The notes: a model not told the origin generated them from the sequence alone. Positions 45,600 through 54,515 are shown, counted from the stretch's first letter. The stretch: 64,000 nt of DNA from Mycobacterium sp. shizuoka-1 (GCF_002723835.1 NZ_BEWG01000067.1:88474-152473), one strand, 5' to 3'. Translations and numbers: made by a program.

Positions 45600-46618
45600 C
45601 CCGCGGCGACCTGCACTTCACCGGCGATCGGCGGTACCCGAGTGGCCCGCACATACACGGTGTCACCCTCTTTCAGACCGAGCGCCTCGGCGTCGCCGCG
45701 GGTGATCTGGGCGGTGAACGGCGCGCCGTTGGTGGCACTGGTCAATTCCACGCGGACCTCGAATCCCAGATACACCACCCGGTCGATGGTGGCACGGGTG
45801 ACCCCGGTGGATTCCGCGGTGCCGTCGCCGGCGGCGATTGCCATCTCGGGATTTCGTCCGACGCGAATATCGTGTGGCCGCACCAGGATTCCATTGAGCG
45901 AGCTCACGGTGCCGAGGAATGACATCACGAACGCGTTGGCCGGGCTGTCGTAGACGTCGGTGGGTGAACCGATCTGTTCGATGCGGCCCTTGTTGAGCAC
46001 GGCGATCCGGTCGGCGACGTCCAGCGCCTCGGCCTGGTCGTGGGTGACGAGCACCGTGGTGACGTGCACCTCGTCGTGCAGCCGGCGCAACCAGGCCCGC
46101 AGGTCGTCGCGCACCTTGGCATCCAGGGCGCCGAACGGCTCGTCGAGCAGCAGCACTTCCGGATCGACGGCCAGGGCACGGGCCAGTGCCATCCGCTGGC
46201 GCTGACCGCCGGAAAGCTGGTTGGGATATCGGGTTTGGAAGCCGGCCAACCCGACGACCTCAAGCAGGTCGTCGACCTTGGCTTTCACCTCCGCTTTGGG
46301 CTTCTTGCGGATCTTGAGACCGAAGGCGACGTTGTCCCGCACGGTCAGATGCTTGAACGCGGCGTAGTGCTGGAAGACGAAGCCGATGCCGCGGCGCTGC
46401 GGGGGCACATTCGTGACGTCACGGCCGTTGATCGTGATCGTCCCGGTGTCGGGCTGGTCCAGCCCAGCGATCGCGCGCAGCAGGGTGGACTTGCCCGACC
46501 CGCTGGGGCCCAGCAACGCGGTCAGCGACCCCGCGGGCACCACGAAGTCGACGTTGTCGAGTGCGGCGAACTCGCCGTAGCGCTTGTTCGCGCCCGAGAC
46601 GGTGATGGCATTGGTCAT
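45596..46618 (-). CDS. cysA: Sulfate/thiosulfate ABC transporter ATP-binding protein
   Basis: 340 residues. Walker A is GPSGSGKST (about 37-45), the signature [16 protein letters not shown], Walker [13 protein letters not shown], and a switch His in [14 protein letters not shown]. The C-terminal TOBE-like region (about 240-335) is typical of CysA. It energises sulfate uptake with CysT, CysW and SubI. It is last in the subI-cysT-cysW-cysA operon, 22 bp after cysW. Confidence 0.95.
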   Translation of the reverse strand: MTNAITVSGANKRYGEFAALDNVDFVVPAGSLTALLGPSGSGKSTLLRAIAGLDQPDTGTITINGRDVTNVPPQRRGIGFVFQHYAAFKHLTVRDNVAFGLKIRKKPKAEVKAKVDDLLEVVGLAGFQTRYPNQLSGGQRQRMALARALAVDPEVLLLDEPFGALDAKVRDDLRAWLRRLHDEVHVTTVLVTHDQAEALDVADRIAVLNKGRIEQIGSPTDVYDSPANAFVMSFLGTVSSLNGILVRPHDIRVGRNPEMAIAAGDGTAESTGVTRATIDRVVYLGFEVRVELTSATNGAPFTAQITRGDAEALGLKEGDTVYVRATRVPPIAGEVQVAAG

Positions 46619-46640
46619 GAGAGTCGTTCTCCTAGTGGGA

Positions 46641-47453
46641 TTACTCGCTCGCCTTGGCGCGCCGGGCGTCCAGAACCACTTGGACGACCAGCACCAAAAC
46701 CGCGACGGCCATCAGCACCGTTGAGATCGCATAGGCGCCGTATTGCTCACCGCGGCTGTAGCGGTCGGAGACCAGCAGGGTCAGTGTCTGCGATGTGCCG
46801 GGCAGGTTGGACGACACCATGATCACCGCGCCGTACTCACCCAGCGTGCGGGCAATGGTCAGCACGATTCCGTAGGTCAGACCCCATCGAATCGACGGCA
46901 AGGTGATCCGCCAGAACGTCTGCCACCAGCTGGAGCCCAGGGTGGCGGCGGCCTCTTCCTGGTCGGTGCCGAGCTCGTGCAGCACCGGTTCGACCTCACG
47001 GATGACGAACGGCACCGTGACGAAGATGCTCGCGAGCACGATGCCGGGGAAGCCGAAGATGATTTTGAAGCCGAGGCTGTTCTCCACGAAGCCGAACACC
47101 CCCGCGGTCCCCCACAGCAGGATCAATGCCACGCCGACAACCACCGGCGACACCGCGAACGGCAGGTCGATGATCGCCTGCAGCGCGGACTTGCCGCGAA
47201 ACTTGTTGCGGGCCAGCACCAACGCAGTCGGCACCCCGAAGATCACATTGAGCGGTACCACGATCGCGACGACCAGAAGCGACACGTGCAGCGCCGAGAT
47301 GGCGGCCGGGGTACTGATGGCATCGATGAACGCCCCGAACCCGGGCGCGAATGTACGCCAGAGGATCAGGCCGACGGGCACCGCCACCAGTACCGAGATG
47401 TAGGCCAACGCGACATACCGGGTCAGATAGCGCACCAGCGGGGACAGGATCAC
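46641..47453 (-). CDS. cysW: Sulfate ABC transporter permease CysW
   Basis: 270 residues with six membrane helices. The EAA loop [20 protein letters not shown] docks to CysA, and [20 protein letters not shown] is the CysW signature. GTG 47453 overlaps the cysT stop (GTGA). It forms the membrane channel together with CysT for sulfate and thiosulfate. Confidence 0.95.
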   Translation of the reverse strand: MILSPLVRYLTRYVALAYISVLVAVPVGLILWRTFAPGFGAFIDAISTPAAISALHVSLLVVAIVVPLNVIFGVPTALVLARNKFRGKSALQAIIDLPFAVSPVVVGVALILLWGTAGVFGFVENSLGFKIIFGFPGIVLASIFVTVPFVIREVEPVLHELGTDQEEAAATLGSSWWQTFWRITLPSIRWGLTYGIVLTIARTLGEYGAVIMVSSNLPGTSQTLTLLVSDRYSRGEQYGAYAISTVLMAVAVLVLVVQVVLDARRAKASE

Positions 47454-48331
47454 GACGCCAGTTCCTCCCGTTTGGCCGCGCGTGAACCAATGGTGCGCAG
47501 CACCAGCAGGACGAAGAACGAGATCGTGAGCAGGACAATGGAGATCGCCGCCGCCCCGGTTGGATCGTCATTCTCGATCAGCGTCCGGATCCACTGTGAG
47601 GACACCTCGGTCTCCCCCGGCACCGCGCCGCCGATCAGCACCACCGAGCCGTATTCGCCGATGGCCCTGGAGAAGGCCAGCCCCGCACCGGACAACAGCG
47701 AGGGCAGCAGCGCAGGCAAGATCACCCGGACGAAGATGACGGTGTTGGTCGCCCCCAACGACGCTGCCGCCTCCTCGACCTCACGGTCGAGTTCGAGCAA
47801 CACCGGCTGTACCGAGCGCACGACAAAGGGCAGTGTCACGAACAAAAGCGCCACGCCCACACCCCATTTGGTGTGCTGCAGTTGCAGGTCGATCGGGCTG
47901 CTGGGCCCGTAGAGCGCCAACATGACCAGGCTCGCCACGATGGTGGGCAACGCGAACGGCAAGTCGATCACCGCGTCGACCAATCGCTTACCCGGGAAGT
48001 CGTCGCGGGTCAGCACCCAGGCCACCAGCAGTCCGAACACCGCGTTCACCAGCGTGACGCCGACCGAGATCGTCAACGTCACCCGGAACGACTCGATCGC
48101 GGCGTTGGAGGTGACCGCGAGCCAGAACGCGGTCCATCCACCCTTGGCCGACTGCCACACGATCGCGGCCAGCGGCAACAGCACGATGACGCTCAACCAG
48201 ATCGACGCGGCCCCGACCCGCAGGCTGGTGGTGCCGTGTCGGCGGGCCAGGAAGCCGGACGGCCCGCCCGAGCCACCACCGGTGAACTCGGGCCGGACCG
48301 CCTGGGGGTTCGGGTCAACAGCTGCTGTCAT
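47450..48331 (-). CDS. cysT: Sulfate ABC transporter permease CysT
   Basis: 293 residues. A hydrophilic N-terminal tail of about 30 residues precedes six helices. EEAAASLGATNTVIFVRVIL is the EAA loop and FSRAIGEYGSVVLIGGAVPG the CysT/CysU signature. ATG 48331 overlaps the subI stop (ATGA); longer open frames are antisense noise inside subI. It partners CysW. Confidence 0.95.
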   Translation of the reverse strand: MTAAVDPNPQAVRPEFTGGGSGGPSGFLARRHGTTSLRVGAASIWLSVIVLLPLAAIVWQSAKGGWTAFWLAVTSNAAIESFRVTLTISVGVTLVNAVFGLLVAWVLTRDDFPGKRLVDAVIDLPFALPTIVASLVMLALYGPSSPIDLQLQHTKWGVGVALLFVTLPFVVRSVQPVLLELDREVEEAAASLGATNTVIFVRVILPALLPSLLSGAGLAFSRAIGEYGSVVLIGGAVPGETEVSSQWIRTLIENDDPTGAAAISIVLLTISFFVLLVLRTIGSRAAKREELAS

Positions 48332-49365
48332 CCAGTTGCCTGCTTGTAGATCTTCGTGATGGAGCCATTGTCCTTGTCGAACAGCGCGGGATCCACGGTG
48401 CTCCAGCCGCCGAGGTCGGCGATGGTCCACAACTTCTGCGGCGTCGGGAAGTCGGTGGCGAAGTCCGCGGCCACACCGGGATCGACCGGTCGGAAGCCGG
48501 CCTGCGCCCAGATCTTCTGCCCCTCGGGGGTGAAAAGGTAATTGTTCAGCGCGGTCGCCTTGTCCACATGCGCGCCGGTGGTCACCACCGCCACCGGGTT
48601 CTCGATCTTGAACGTCTGCGGCGGGTTGACGTGCTCGACCGGCTTGCCCTGCCGCTCGGTGTTGATCGCCTCGTTCTCGTAACTGATCAGCACGTCGCCG
48701 GTGCCCTGCAGGAACACGTCGGTGGCCTCCCGGCCAGAGCCCGGGCGGGTCTTGACATGCTCGGTGACCAGCTTGGTCACGTAGTCGAGGCCGGCCTGCG
48801 GGTCCTGGCCGCCGTTGCTCTTGGCGGCGTACGGCGCGAGCAGGTTCCACTTGGCCGATCCCGAACTCAGCGGGCTCGGGGTGACGACCTCGATGCCAGG
48901 TGCCAGCAGGTCGTCCCAGTCTTTGATGTTCTTCGGGTTGCCCTTGCGGACCACCAGCGACACCACCGAGCCGAACGGGATGCCCTTGGTGACGGACTTG
49001 TTCCAGTCGGCGGCGACCTTGTTGGCCTTGACCAGGCGGGTGACGTCCGGCTCGACCGAGAAGTTGACGATATCGGCCGGCTTGCCGTCGACCACGGCGC
49101 GCGACTGGTCGCCGGAGGCACCGTACGAGGTGGTCACCCCGACGCCTTTGCCCTCCGGGGTGGCGGCGAAGGCCGGGATGATCTTGCTCCACCCGGGCTC
49201 GGGCACGGCATAGGCGACCAGGGTCAGGGTGGTGTCGGCCTTCGGCTGGTTGCCGCCGCCGACGACGTCACTCGAGCCGCCGCCGCACGCGGCGAGCACC
49301 GTTGCGGTCGTCGCGAGCGCGACGGCCGCGCTCAACCGGCGAACGGGGAGGTGGATCTTGGGCAT
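48328..49365 (-). CDS. subI: Sulfate-binding lipoprotein
   Basis: 345 residues. A lipoprotein signal ends in the lipobox VLAAC with Cys27. The sulfate-binding-protein fold shows NFSVEPDVTRLVKANKVAAD, NPKNIKDWDDLL and GTGDVLISYENEAI. It captures sulfate or thiosulfate outside the membrane for CysTWA. ATG 49365 has AAAGG 5 nt upstream; the frame is open to 49398 without a better start. Its leader carries the cysteine-codon sORF at 49486-49578, which probably controls its translation. Confidence 0.95.
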   Translation of the reverse strand: MPKIHLPVRRLSAAVALATTATVLAACGGGSSDVVGGGNQPKADTTLTLVAYAVPEPGWSKIIPAFAATPEGKGVGVTTSYGASGDQSRAVVDGKPADIVNFSVEPDVTRLVKANKVAADWNKSVTKGIPFGSVVSLVVRKGNPKNIKDWDDLLAPGIEVVTPSPLSSGSAKWNLLAPYAAKSNGGQDPQAGLDYVTKLVTEHVKTRPGSGREATDVFLQGTGDVLISYENEAINTERQGKPVEHVNPPQTFKIENPVAVVTTGAHVDKATALNNYLFTPEGQKIWAQAGFRPVDPGVAADFATDFPTPQKLWTIADLGGWSTVDPALFDKDNGSITKIYKQATG

Positions 49366-49485
49366 TGTGGCCTTTCTCGTTGCTGGGGGTACGGGCAAAT
49401 CGAGGCCCGTCGCAACGGAATGGCGATGATTGACAACAGAATGCCAACGACCATCACCGACACCAGACCGCGGACGGGCGAAGTG

Positions 49486-49578
49486 TCAGCGACAACAAGC
49501 AACATCGGCAACAGCCAACGCGCCCACGGCAATAAGGGCCAGAATGTGGCCCTCGCCGTAACCGGTCGCCGAATGCAT
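49486..49578 (-). CDS. Cysteine leader peptide upstream of subI (leaderless sORF)
   Basis: A 30-residue peptide starting MHSATGYGEGHILALIAVGA and ending VADVACCR, with tandem cysteine codons at 49492-49497 two codons before the stop. It is exactly as long as the nirA leader. TAAGCT ends 7 nt before its ATG, so it should be leaderless. The cysteine tract (CTTGTTGTCGCTG, 49499 to 49487) can form ten pairs with CAGCAACGAG (49385 to 49376), which directly abuts the subI Shine-Dalgarno AAAGG. This fits the mycobacterial polycysteine-sORF attenuation model, although only two adjacent Cys codons are present. Confidence 0.7.
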   Translation of the reverse strand: MHSATGYGEGHILALIAVGALAVADVACCR

Positions 49579-49585
49579 GGCGCGA

Positions 49586-49591
49586 AGCTTA
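49586..49591 (-). promoter_or_regulatory. -10 element of the subI operon leader
   Basis: TAAGCT on the minus strand matches TANNNT and is separated from the ATG of the leader sORF by 7 nt (TCGCGCC), giving a leaderless start at 49578. The spacing is identical to that at the nirA leader. A weak TTGCCT lies further upstream but at too short a distance for a normal -35. Confidence 0.6.
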
Positions 49592-49622
49592 ACAGAGATT
49601 TATCAGGCAACCTGACGCGGTC

Positions 49623-49709
49623 TCAGCGGTTGATCAGCCACACCACGATCACCAGCAGCAGCAGCGCCACCAGGGCCAGCGTCACCCGTGAGCGCGGCAT
49701 CCCGGTCAC
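49623..49709 (-). CDS. 28-residue single-pass membrane protein
   Basis: From GTG 49709 (overlapping the previous stop as GTGA) or ATG 49700, the frame encodes VTGMPRSRVTLALVALLLLV, then IVVWLINR. Basic residues are followed by 17 hydrophobic residues and a short basic end, a classical single-pass microprotein. Coupling to the 92-residue membrane-protein gene upstream suggests they act together. It is easily missed by length cut-offs. Its end lies 31 bp before the predicted -10 of the subI leader. Confidence 0.6.
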   Translation of the reverse strand: MTGMPRSRVTLALVALLLLVIVVWLINR

Positions 49710-49984
49710 TGCAGCCCCCGGTCAGCGTGACGAAGCCGCCGCAACAGCCGGATGCCGTAACCCAGGACCGCGTCGATCACCAGCGCGATGGCGTAGGCGA
49801 GCAACAGCACGACCGGCATCACGATGATCGTCTGGACCACGAAACCGAGCCCGGACAGCCACAGTTCGACACCGTCCCACCAACTCAGCAGTCCGCCCAC
49901 CAGACCAGCGTAGGCCGCGCCCGTCGGGGCCTCGCCACCGGCGGTAACAGCAAAGCCACGGATCGCGGCATAAGTAGACGCCAC
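49706..49984 (-). CDS. Small conserved membrane protein
   Basis: 92 residues from GTG 49984. One glycine-rich hydrophobic part (GAAYAGLVGGLLSWWDGVEL) is followed by a long helix (VVQTIIVMPVVLLLAYAIAL) and a basic tail (RLLRRLRHADRG). No family recognised. It diverges from the GH15 gene with only 26 bp between starts and is coupled by GTGA to the 28-residue microprotein. Longer frames (to 50089) would run into the GH15 coding sequence. Confidence 0.6.
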   Translation of the reverse strand: MASTYAAIRGFAVTAGGEAPTGAAYAGLVGGLLSWWDGVELWLSGLGFVVQTIIVMPVVLLLAYAIALVIDAVLGYGIRLLRRLRHADRGLQ

Positions 49985-50010
49985 CTGGCCCGGCAGTTGA
50001 TGATGTCCCC

Positions 50011-52026
50011 ATGGTTCTGCAAGCGCAGCCGGCCGGCGAGGACACCGACGACATGGCCGTCGAGTCCGCCCCGCCGCCGTTGTCCGCAACCGCCCCGGTG
50101 CCGTACGCCTCGAGCGCGGCGCTGCGCAACCCGTTCCCCCCGATCGCCGACTACGGCTTTCTCTCCGATTGCGAGAACACCTGCCTGATCTCGTCTGCGG
50201 GCGCCGTGGAGTGGTTGTGCGTGCCCCGACCGGACTCCCCCAGCGTGTTCGGCGCGATCCTGGACCGCGGTGCCGGCCACTTCCGGCTGGGTCCCTACGG
50301 GGTGTCGGTTCCGGCCGCCCGCCGCTATCTGCCCGGCAGCCTCATCTTGGAGACCACCTGGCAGACGCACACCGGCTGGCTCATCGTGCGTGAAGCACTC
50401 GTGATGGGCCCGTGGCACGACATCGACACCCGGTCGCGGACGCACCGACGCACCCCGATGGACTGGGACGCCGAACACATCCTGCTGCGCACGGTGCGCT
50501 GTGTGAGCGGCACGGTGGAGGTGGTGATGAACTGCGAGCCGTCCTTCGACTACGGGCGGGTCAATGCCACCTGGGAGTACTCGGCCAACGCCTACGGCGA
50601 GGCGATCGCGCGGGCCCGTAAGGATCCTGACGCGAATCCCACCCTGCGGCTGACCACGAACCTGCGCATCGGGCTGGAGGGCCGAGAAGCCCGCGCGCGC
50701 ACTCGTCTGAAAGAAGGCGACAACGTCTTCGTCGCGCTGTCCTGGTCGAAGCACCCGTCGCCGCAGACCTATGAAGAAGCCGCCGACAAGATGTGGCAGA
50801 CCAGCGAGGCATGGCGCCAGTGGATCAACATCGGCGATTTCCCCGACCATCCGTGGCGCTCGTACCTGCAGCGCAGCGCGCTCACGCTCAAGGGGCTGAC
50901 GTATTCACCGACCGGCGCGCTGCTGGCAGCGTCCACCACGTCGCTGCCGGAAACACCTCAGGGCGAACGCAATTGGGACTACCGCTACGCCTGGGTGCGG
51001 GACTCGACGTTCGCGTTGTGGGGCCTCTACACCCTCGGCCTGGATCGTGAGGCCGACGACTTCTTTGCCTTCATCGCCGACGTATCGGGCGCCAACAACG
51101 GCGAACGGCACCCGCTGCAGGTGATGTATGCCGTGGGCGGCGAGCGTGAACTGGTCGAGGAGGAGCTTCACCACCTGTCCGGCTACGACAACGCCCGCCC
51201 GGTGCGCATCGGCAACGGCGCCTACAACCAGATGCAGCACGACATCTGGGGCACCATGCTCGACTCGGTGTATCTGCACGCCAAATCACGCGAGCAGATC
51301 TCCGATCAGCTGTGGCCGGTGCTCAAGGAGCAGGTCGAAGAGGCGATCAAGCACTGGCGCGAGCCCGACCGCGGCATCTGGGAGGTGCGCGGCGAACCGC
51401 AGCACTTCACCTCGTCGAAGGTGATGTGCTGGGTGGCCCTGGACCGCGGCTCGAAGTTGGCCGAACTGGTCGGTGAGAAGAGCTACGCCCAGCAGTGGCG
51501 GGCAATCGCCGAGGAGATCAAGGCCGACATCCTCACCCACGGCGTGGACAAGCGAGGCGTGCTGACCCAGCGGTACGGCGACGACGCCTTGGACGCCTCG
51601 CTGCTGCTGGTTCCGCTGGTGCGGTTTTTGCCGTCAGACGACCCGCGGGTGCGCGCGACGGTGTTGGCGATCGCCGACGAGCTCACCGAGGACGGCCTGG
51701 TGCTGCGCTACCGCGTCGAGGAGACCGACGACGGCCTGTCCGGCGAGGAAGGCAGCTTCACGATCTGCTCGTTCTGGCTGGTGTCGGCGCTGGTCGAGAT
51801 CGGCGAGGTCAGCCGGGCCCGGCATCTGTGCGAGCGGCTGCTGTCGTTCGCCAGCCCGCTGCACCTCTACGCCGAGGAGATCGAGCCGCGCACCGGCCGG
51901 CATCTGGGCAACTTCCCGCAGGCGTTCACCCACCTGGCGTTGATCAACGCCGTGGTGCACGTGATCCGTGCCGAGGAGGAAGCCGACAGCACCGGGGTGT
52001 TCCAGCCGGCCAACGCGCCGATGTAA
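50011..52026 (+). CDS. Glycoside hydrolase family 15, trehalase-like
   Basis: 671 residues. An N-terminal GH15 beta-sandwich (IADYGFLSDCENTCLISSAG; VEWLCVPRPDSPSVFGAILD) leads into an (alpha/alpha)6 barrel with GERNWDYRYAWVRDSTFALW. The catalytic acid is probably the Glu of GIWEVRGEPQHFTSSKVMCW and the base one of the Glu residues in LYAEEIEPRTGRHLGNFPQA. Position next to subI matches Rv2402, whose M. smegmatis counterpart is known as a phosphate-dependent trehalase. It would split trehalose to glucose in the cytoplasm; a glucoamylase-like role is the alternative. Confidence 0.85.
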   Translation: MVLQAQPAGEDTDDMAVESAPPPLSATAPVPYASSAALRNPFPPIADYGFLSDCENTCLISSAGAVEWLCVPRPDSPSVFGAILDRGAGHFRLGPYGVSVPAARRYLPGSLILETTWQTHTGWLIVREALVMGPWHDIDTRSRTHRRTPMDWDAEHILLRTVRCVSGTVEVVMNCEPSFDYGRVNATWEYSANAYGEAIARARKDPDANPTLRLTTNLRIGLEGREARARTRLKEGDNVFVALSWSKHPSPQTYEEAADKMWQTSEAWRQWINIGDFPDHPWRSYLQRSALTLKGLTYSPTGALLAASTTSLPETPQGERNWDYRYAWVRDSTFALWGLYTLGLDREADDFFAFIADVSGANNGERHPLQVMYAVGGERELVEEELHHLSGYDNARPVRIGNGAYNQMQHDIWGTMLDSVYLHAKSREQISDQLWPVLKEQVEEAIKHWREPDRGIWEVRGEPQHFTSSKVMCWVALDRGSKLAELVGEKSYAQQWRAIAEEIKADILTHGVDKRGVLTQRYGDDALDASLLLVPLVRFLPSDDPRVRATVLAIADELTEDGLVLRYRVEETDDGLSGEEGSFTICSFWLVSALVEIGEVSRARHLCERLLSFASPLHLYAEEIEPRTGRHLGNFPQAFTHLALINAVVHVIRAEEEADSTGVFQPANAPM

Positions 52027-52041
52027 CACCCGACGACGTCG

Positions 52042-52470
52042 TCAGCCCAGGCGGTCGGCGACCAAGCCCGCCTCCACTCGCTCGAGCAAGGCCTTGGCGT
52101 CCGCCGCGTGCTGCACGTCGCCGCCGAGCGCGCGCGACATCTGGTCGGCCCACTGCCGCCGCAGCCGCTCGAGGTTCTGCGCGGCGCGGTCGGTGGGAAA
52201 CAGGTTGACCCCGCGGGCGTCGTTCGGATCGGTGCGTCGTTCGACGAAACCGCGGCGTTCCAGCCCCCGCAACGCCGTCGACAGGTTGCTGCGCTGCAGG
52301 CCGGTGGCGCGCGCGACGTCGCTGGGTGTGGCGCCCGGGTGGTGGTCGATGTGGCGCATCACGTGCGCTTCCTGTGCGGTCAACGGCACGACGTCGGTGT
52401 CGATCCGCATCCGCAGTTCGCGCCCGACCCCGAGGATCGCTTCGGCCAGATCGGCCAGCTCACTATCCAT
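52042..52470 (-). CDS. MarR-family transcriptional regulator
   Basis: 142 residues from ATG 52470. The winged helix reads TPSDVARATGLQRSNLSTAL, then RGLERRGFVERRTDPNDARG, typical MarR. It diverges from the Bcr/CflA-type efflux gene across a 69-bp gap packed with AGTTAT half-sites. The usual arrangement is that the repressor controls itself and the pump and is released by the drug or metabolite exported. Confidence 0.88.
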   Translation of the reverse strand: MDSELADLAEAILGVGRELRMRIDTDVVPLTAQEAHVMRHIDHHPGATPSDVARATGLQRSNLSTALRGLERRGFVERRTDPNDARGVNLFPTDRAAQNLERLRRQWADQMSRALGGDVQHAADAKALLERVEAGLVADRLG

Positions 52471-52488
52471 GGACAAATCCTACCCCAC

Positions 52489-52522
52489 TAGTTATGATTA
52501 AATAGTTATTACTTCATAACTA
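52489..52522. promoter_or_regulatory. MarR operator: AT-rich nested dyad
   Basis: TAGTTATGA (52489-52497) and TCATAACTA (52514-52522) are perfect inverted 9-mers. Inside them TAGTTATTACTTCATAACTA (52503-52522) is itself a 7-6-7 dyad, so three AGTTAT half-sites occur in 34 bp. This AT-rich block in GC-rich DNA lies between the divergent MarR and MFS starts and very likely binds the MarR protein. Confidence 0.75.
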
Positions 52523-52539
52523 CCTTGTCGAGGACGGCC

Positions 52540-53754
52540 ATGCCCACCGCCACCCAGCCCGGATCCGTGCAGAAAGACGCCACCATCTCGGTGTGGTTGC
52601 TGATGGTGCTGGCCCTGCTCAGCGCTGTCGCACCGGTGGCGACCGACCTCTACCTGCCGGCCTTCCCCGAGATGACCGCCGAGTTGCGGGGCAGCGCCAC
52701 CGCCGTGCAGCTGACGCTGACCGCGTTCCTGCTCGGCCTGACCTTCGGGCAGCTGATGTTCGGGCCGCTGTCCGACCGCCTCGGTCGCCGGGGGCCGCTG
52801 ATCGCCGGTGCCTTCTTGTGCGTGGTCGCCAGCGTGGTCGCCGCCACCGCCCCGTCCATCGGCATTCTGATCGCGGCTCGGTTCGCCCAGGGTTTCACCG
52901 GCGCTGCCGGCATGGTGATCGGCCGCGCGGTGATCTCCGACCTCACCACCGGCAAGACCGCCGGGCGGGCGTTCACCCTGATGATGATCGTCGGCGGGGC
53001 GGCCCCGGTGATCGCGCCGTTCGCCGGCGGGCTACTGGTCGGACCGCTGGGGTGGCGCGGCATTCTCTGGGTGGTCTGCGCGATCGCGGTGGCCATGCTG
53101 GTCGCCACGGTGGCCGTGGTGCGCGAATCGCATCCAGCGGAGCGTCGAGCTGAATTGAAAGTAGCTGCAGCCCAAGGCATCTCGCCGTGGTCTGCCTTGC
53201 GGTCGCGGGCCTACCTGGCCAACACGCTGGCCTTCGGGTTCGGCTTCGCGGTGATGATGGCCTACATCTCGGCGTCGCCGTTCGTCTACCAGGTGATGAT
53301 CGGCTTGACCCCGACGCAGTACGGCATCGCCTTCGGCGTCAACGCGTTGGGCATGATCGCCGTCAGCACGGTGTCCTCACGGCTCAACAGCACGATCTCC
53401 GGTTCCCGGCTGCTCGGCATCGGCCTGATCGTCACCGTGGCCGCCACAGTGGCACTGCTCGCCCTGGTTCTCGGCGGCGCGCCGGCCTGGTCGATGATGG
53501 TCCCGATCTTTGTGGCGGTCGCCTGCCAGGGCCTGATTCTCGGCAACGCCACTGCACTGGCGCTGTCCGCCGTCCCCCACGCCGCCGGCTCCGGCTCGGC
53601 CGGCCTGGGTGCCCTGCAGTTCGGACTCGGCGCCGCGGTCTCGCCCCTGGTCGGACTCGGTGGCGAGCACACCGCACTGCCGCTGGCTGTCGTGATGGTG
53701 ACGATGTCGGTGCTGGCACTCACGGCGTTCGGCGTCGGGCGCCGGGTCAGCTGA
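52540..53754 (+). CDS. Bcr/CflA-type MFS drug efflux transporter
   Basis: 404 residues with twelve membrane helices. VAPVATDLYLPAFPEMTAEL (Motif D1-like region of DHA1 pumps), GPLSDRLGRRGPLI (motif A) and RFAQGFTGAAGMVIGRAVIS (motif B/C region) place it in the Bcr/CflA subfamily. It would export drugs or small metabolites by proton antiport. ATG 52540 has GAGGA 6 nt upstream; a TTG at 52525 is less likely. Probable control by the divergent MarR gene. Confidence 0.9.
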   Translation: MPTATQPGSVQKDATISVWLLMVLALLSAVAPVATDLYLPAFPEMTAELRGSATAVQLTLTAFLLGLTFGQLMFGPLSDRLGRRGPLIAGAFLCVVASVVAATAPSIGILIAARFAQGFTGAAGMVIGRAVISDLTTGKTAGRAFTLMMIVGGAAPVIAPFAGGLLVGPLGWRGILWVVCAIAVAMLVATVAVVRESHPAERRAELKVAAAQGISPWSALRSRAYLANTLAFGFGFAVMMAYISASPFVYQVMIGLTPTQYGIAFGVNALGMIAVSTVSSRLNSTISGSRLLGIGLIVTVAATVALLALVLGGAPAWSMMVPIFVAVACQGLILGNATALALSAVPHAAGSGSAGLGALQFGLGAAVSPLVGLGGEHTALPLAVVMVTMSVLALTAFGVGRRVS

Positions 53755-53761
53755 ACCGTCG

Positions 53762-54466
53762 CTATTTCTGTGCCGCGTTCTCCAGCATGATGGCGACGAT
53801 GCGCTCCGCCTCGTCGTCGATCGAGTTGCTGCACGCCCACGCCTCGACGACCAGATTGGACGCCGACGCCAGCGCATGCTGACAACCCCATCCCCCGGAG
53901 TTGCGCTGGTCGGAGTGCTGAGACAGGATCTCGCCGGAGACGTCGGCCTGGCCGATCTTCCAGGTGGAGTGCACATCGGAGTGATCGATGTCGATCGATG
54001 TGCCGCCGCATTTCTCCCATGTGGCGCGCGCACCCTCGGCAAACCTCTGCGCCTCGTCCGCCGACGGGTAGAGCACCGCGATCTGTTCGACCCAGTGCTC
54101 GTTGTCGGACGTGGGCTCCTGCAGCACTTCGTCGCGCACGGCGGTCCAGCCGCTGCCGTCGTAGACCAATTGCTCGGCGCCGTAGATCGCCCCGAGGCAG
54201 TCGATGTCGGACACGCCGTCGGAGTTGTCGCTCATGTTCTCCGTCGACGCGGTCACCCGGATCCCGGTGGCATCCATGACCCCGTTGACGGCACCGGCGC
54301 TCAACAACACCTGCTCCAGGTCGGACTCCTCGAGCCTGGGCACACCGACCGGAATGCGGCTGCCGTCCTGGCCTGGCAGCGCCGTGCCGGACACTGTCGA
54401 CACGCATCCGGACAACACCGCGCCGGCCAGCACAGCGGCGCACACCACGGACATGCGGCGGATCAC
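53762..54466 (-). CDS. Lipoprotein with PknH-like sensor domain (first of tandem pair)
   Basis: 234 residues from GTG 54466, with the lipobox VLSGC near residue 22. The outer domain has the PknH-sensor pattern with four cysteines (IDCLGAIYGAEQLVYDGSGW; WEKCGGTS; GWGCQHALA; VVEAWACS), likely two disulphides. Such lipoproteins are common in mycobacteria and may bind small ligands; function unknown. It follows a related lipoprotein gene by 49 bp and ends 7 bp from the convergent MFS gene. ATG 54454 is an alternative start but would shorten the basic n-region. Confidence 0.75.
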   Translation of the reverse strand: MIRRMSVVCAAVLAGAVLSGCVSTVSGTALPGQDGSRIPVGVPRLEESDLEQVLLSAGAVNGVMDATGIRVTASTENMSDNSDGVSDIDCLGAIYGAEQLVYDGSGWTAVRDEVLQEPTSDNEHWVEQIAVLYPSADEAQRFAEGARATWEKCGGTSIDIDHSDVHSTWKIGQADVSGEILSQHSDQRNSGGWGCQHALASASNLVVEAWACSNSIDDEAERIVAIMLENAAQK

Positions 54467-54515
54467 GGACGATATTGTCCCCCGGCTGACAGTTTCCGGG
54501 TGCCCCAACCCCAGA

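Noticed and set aside
48332..49192. N-terminal extension of cysT to 580 codons
   Set aside because: It lies out of frame within subI; the ATGA junction at 48331 marks the true start.
49332..49610. A 92-codon minus-strand frame across the subI leader
   Set aside because: It overlaps the subI start out of frame. The 30-codon sORF in another frame has a matching leaderless promoter and tandem Cys codons, which explains the region better.
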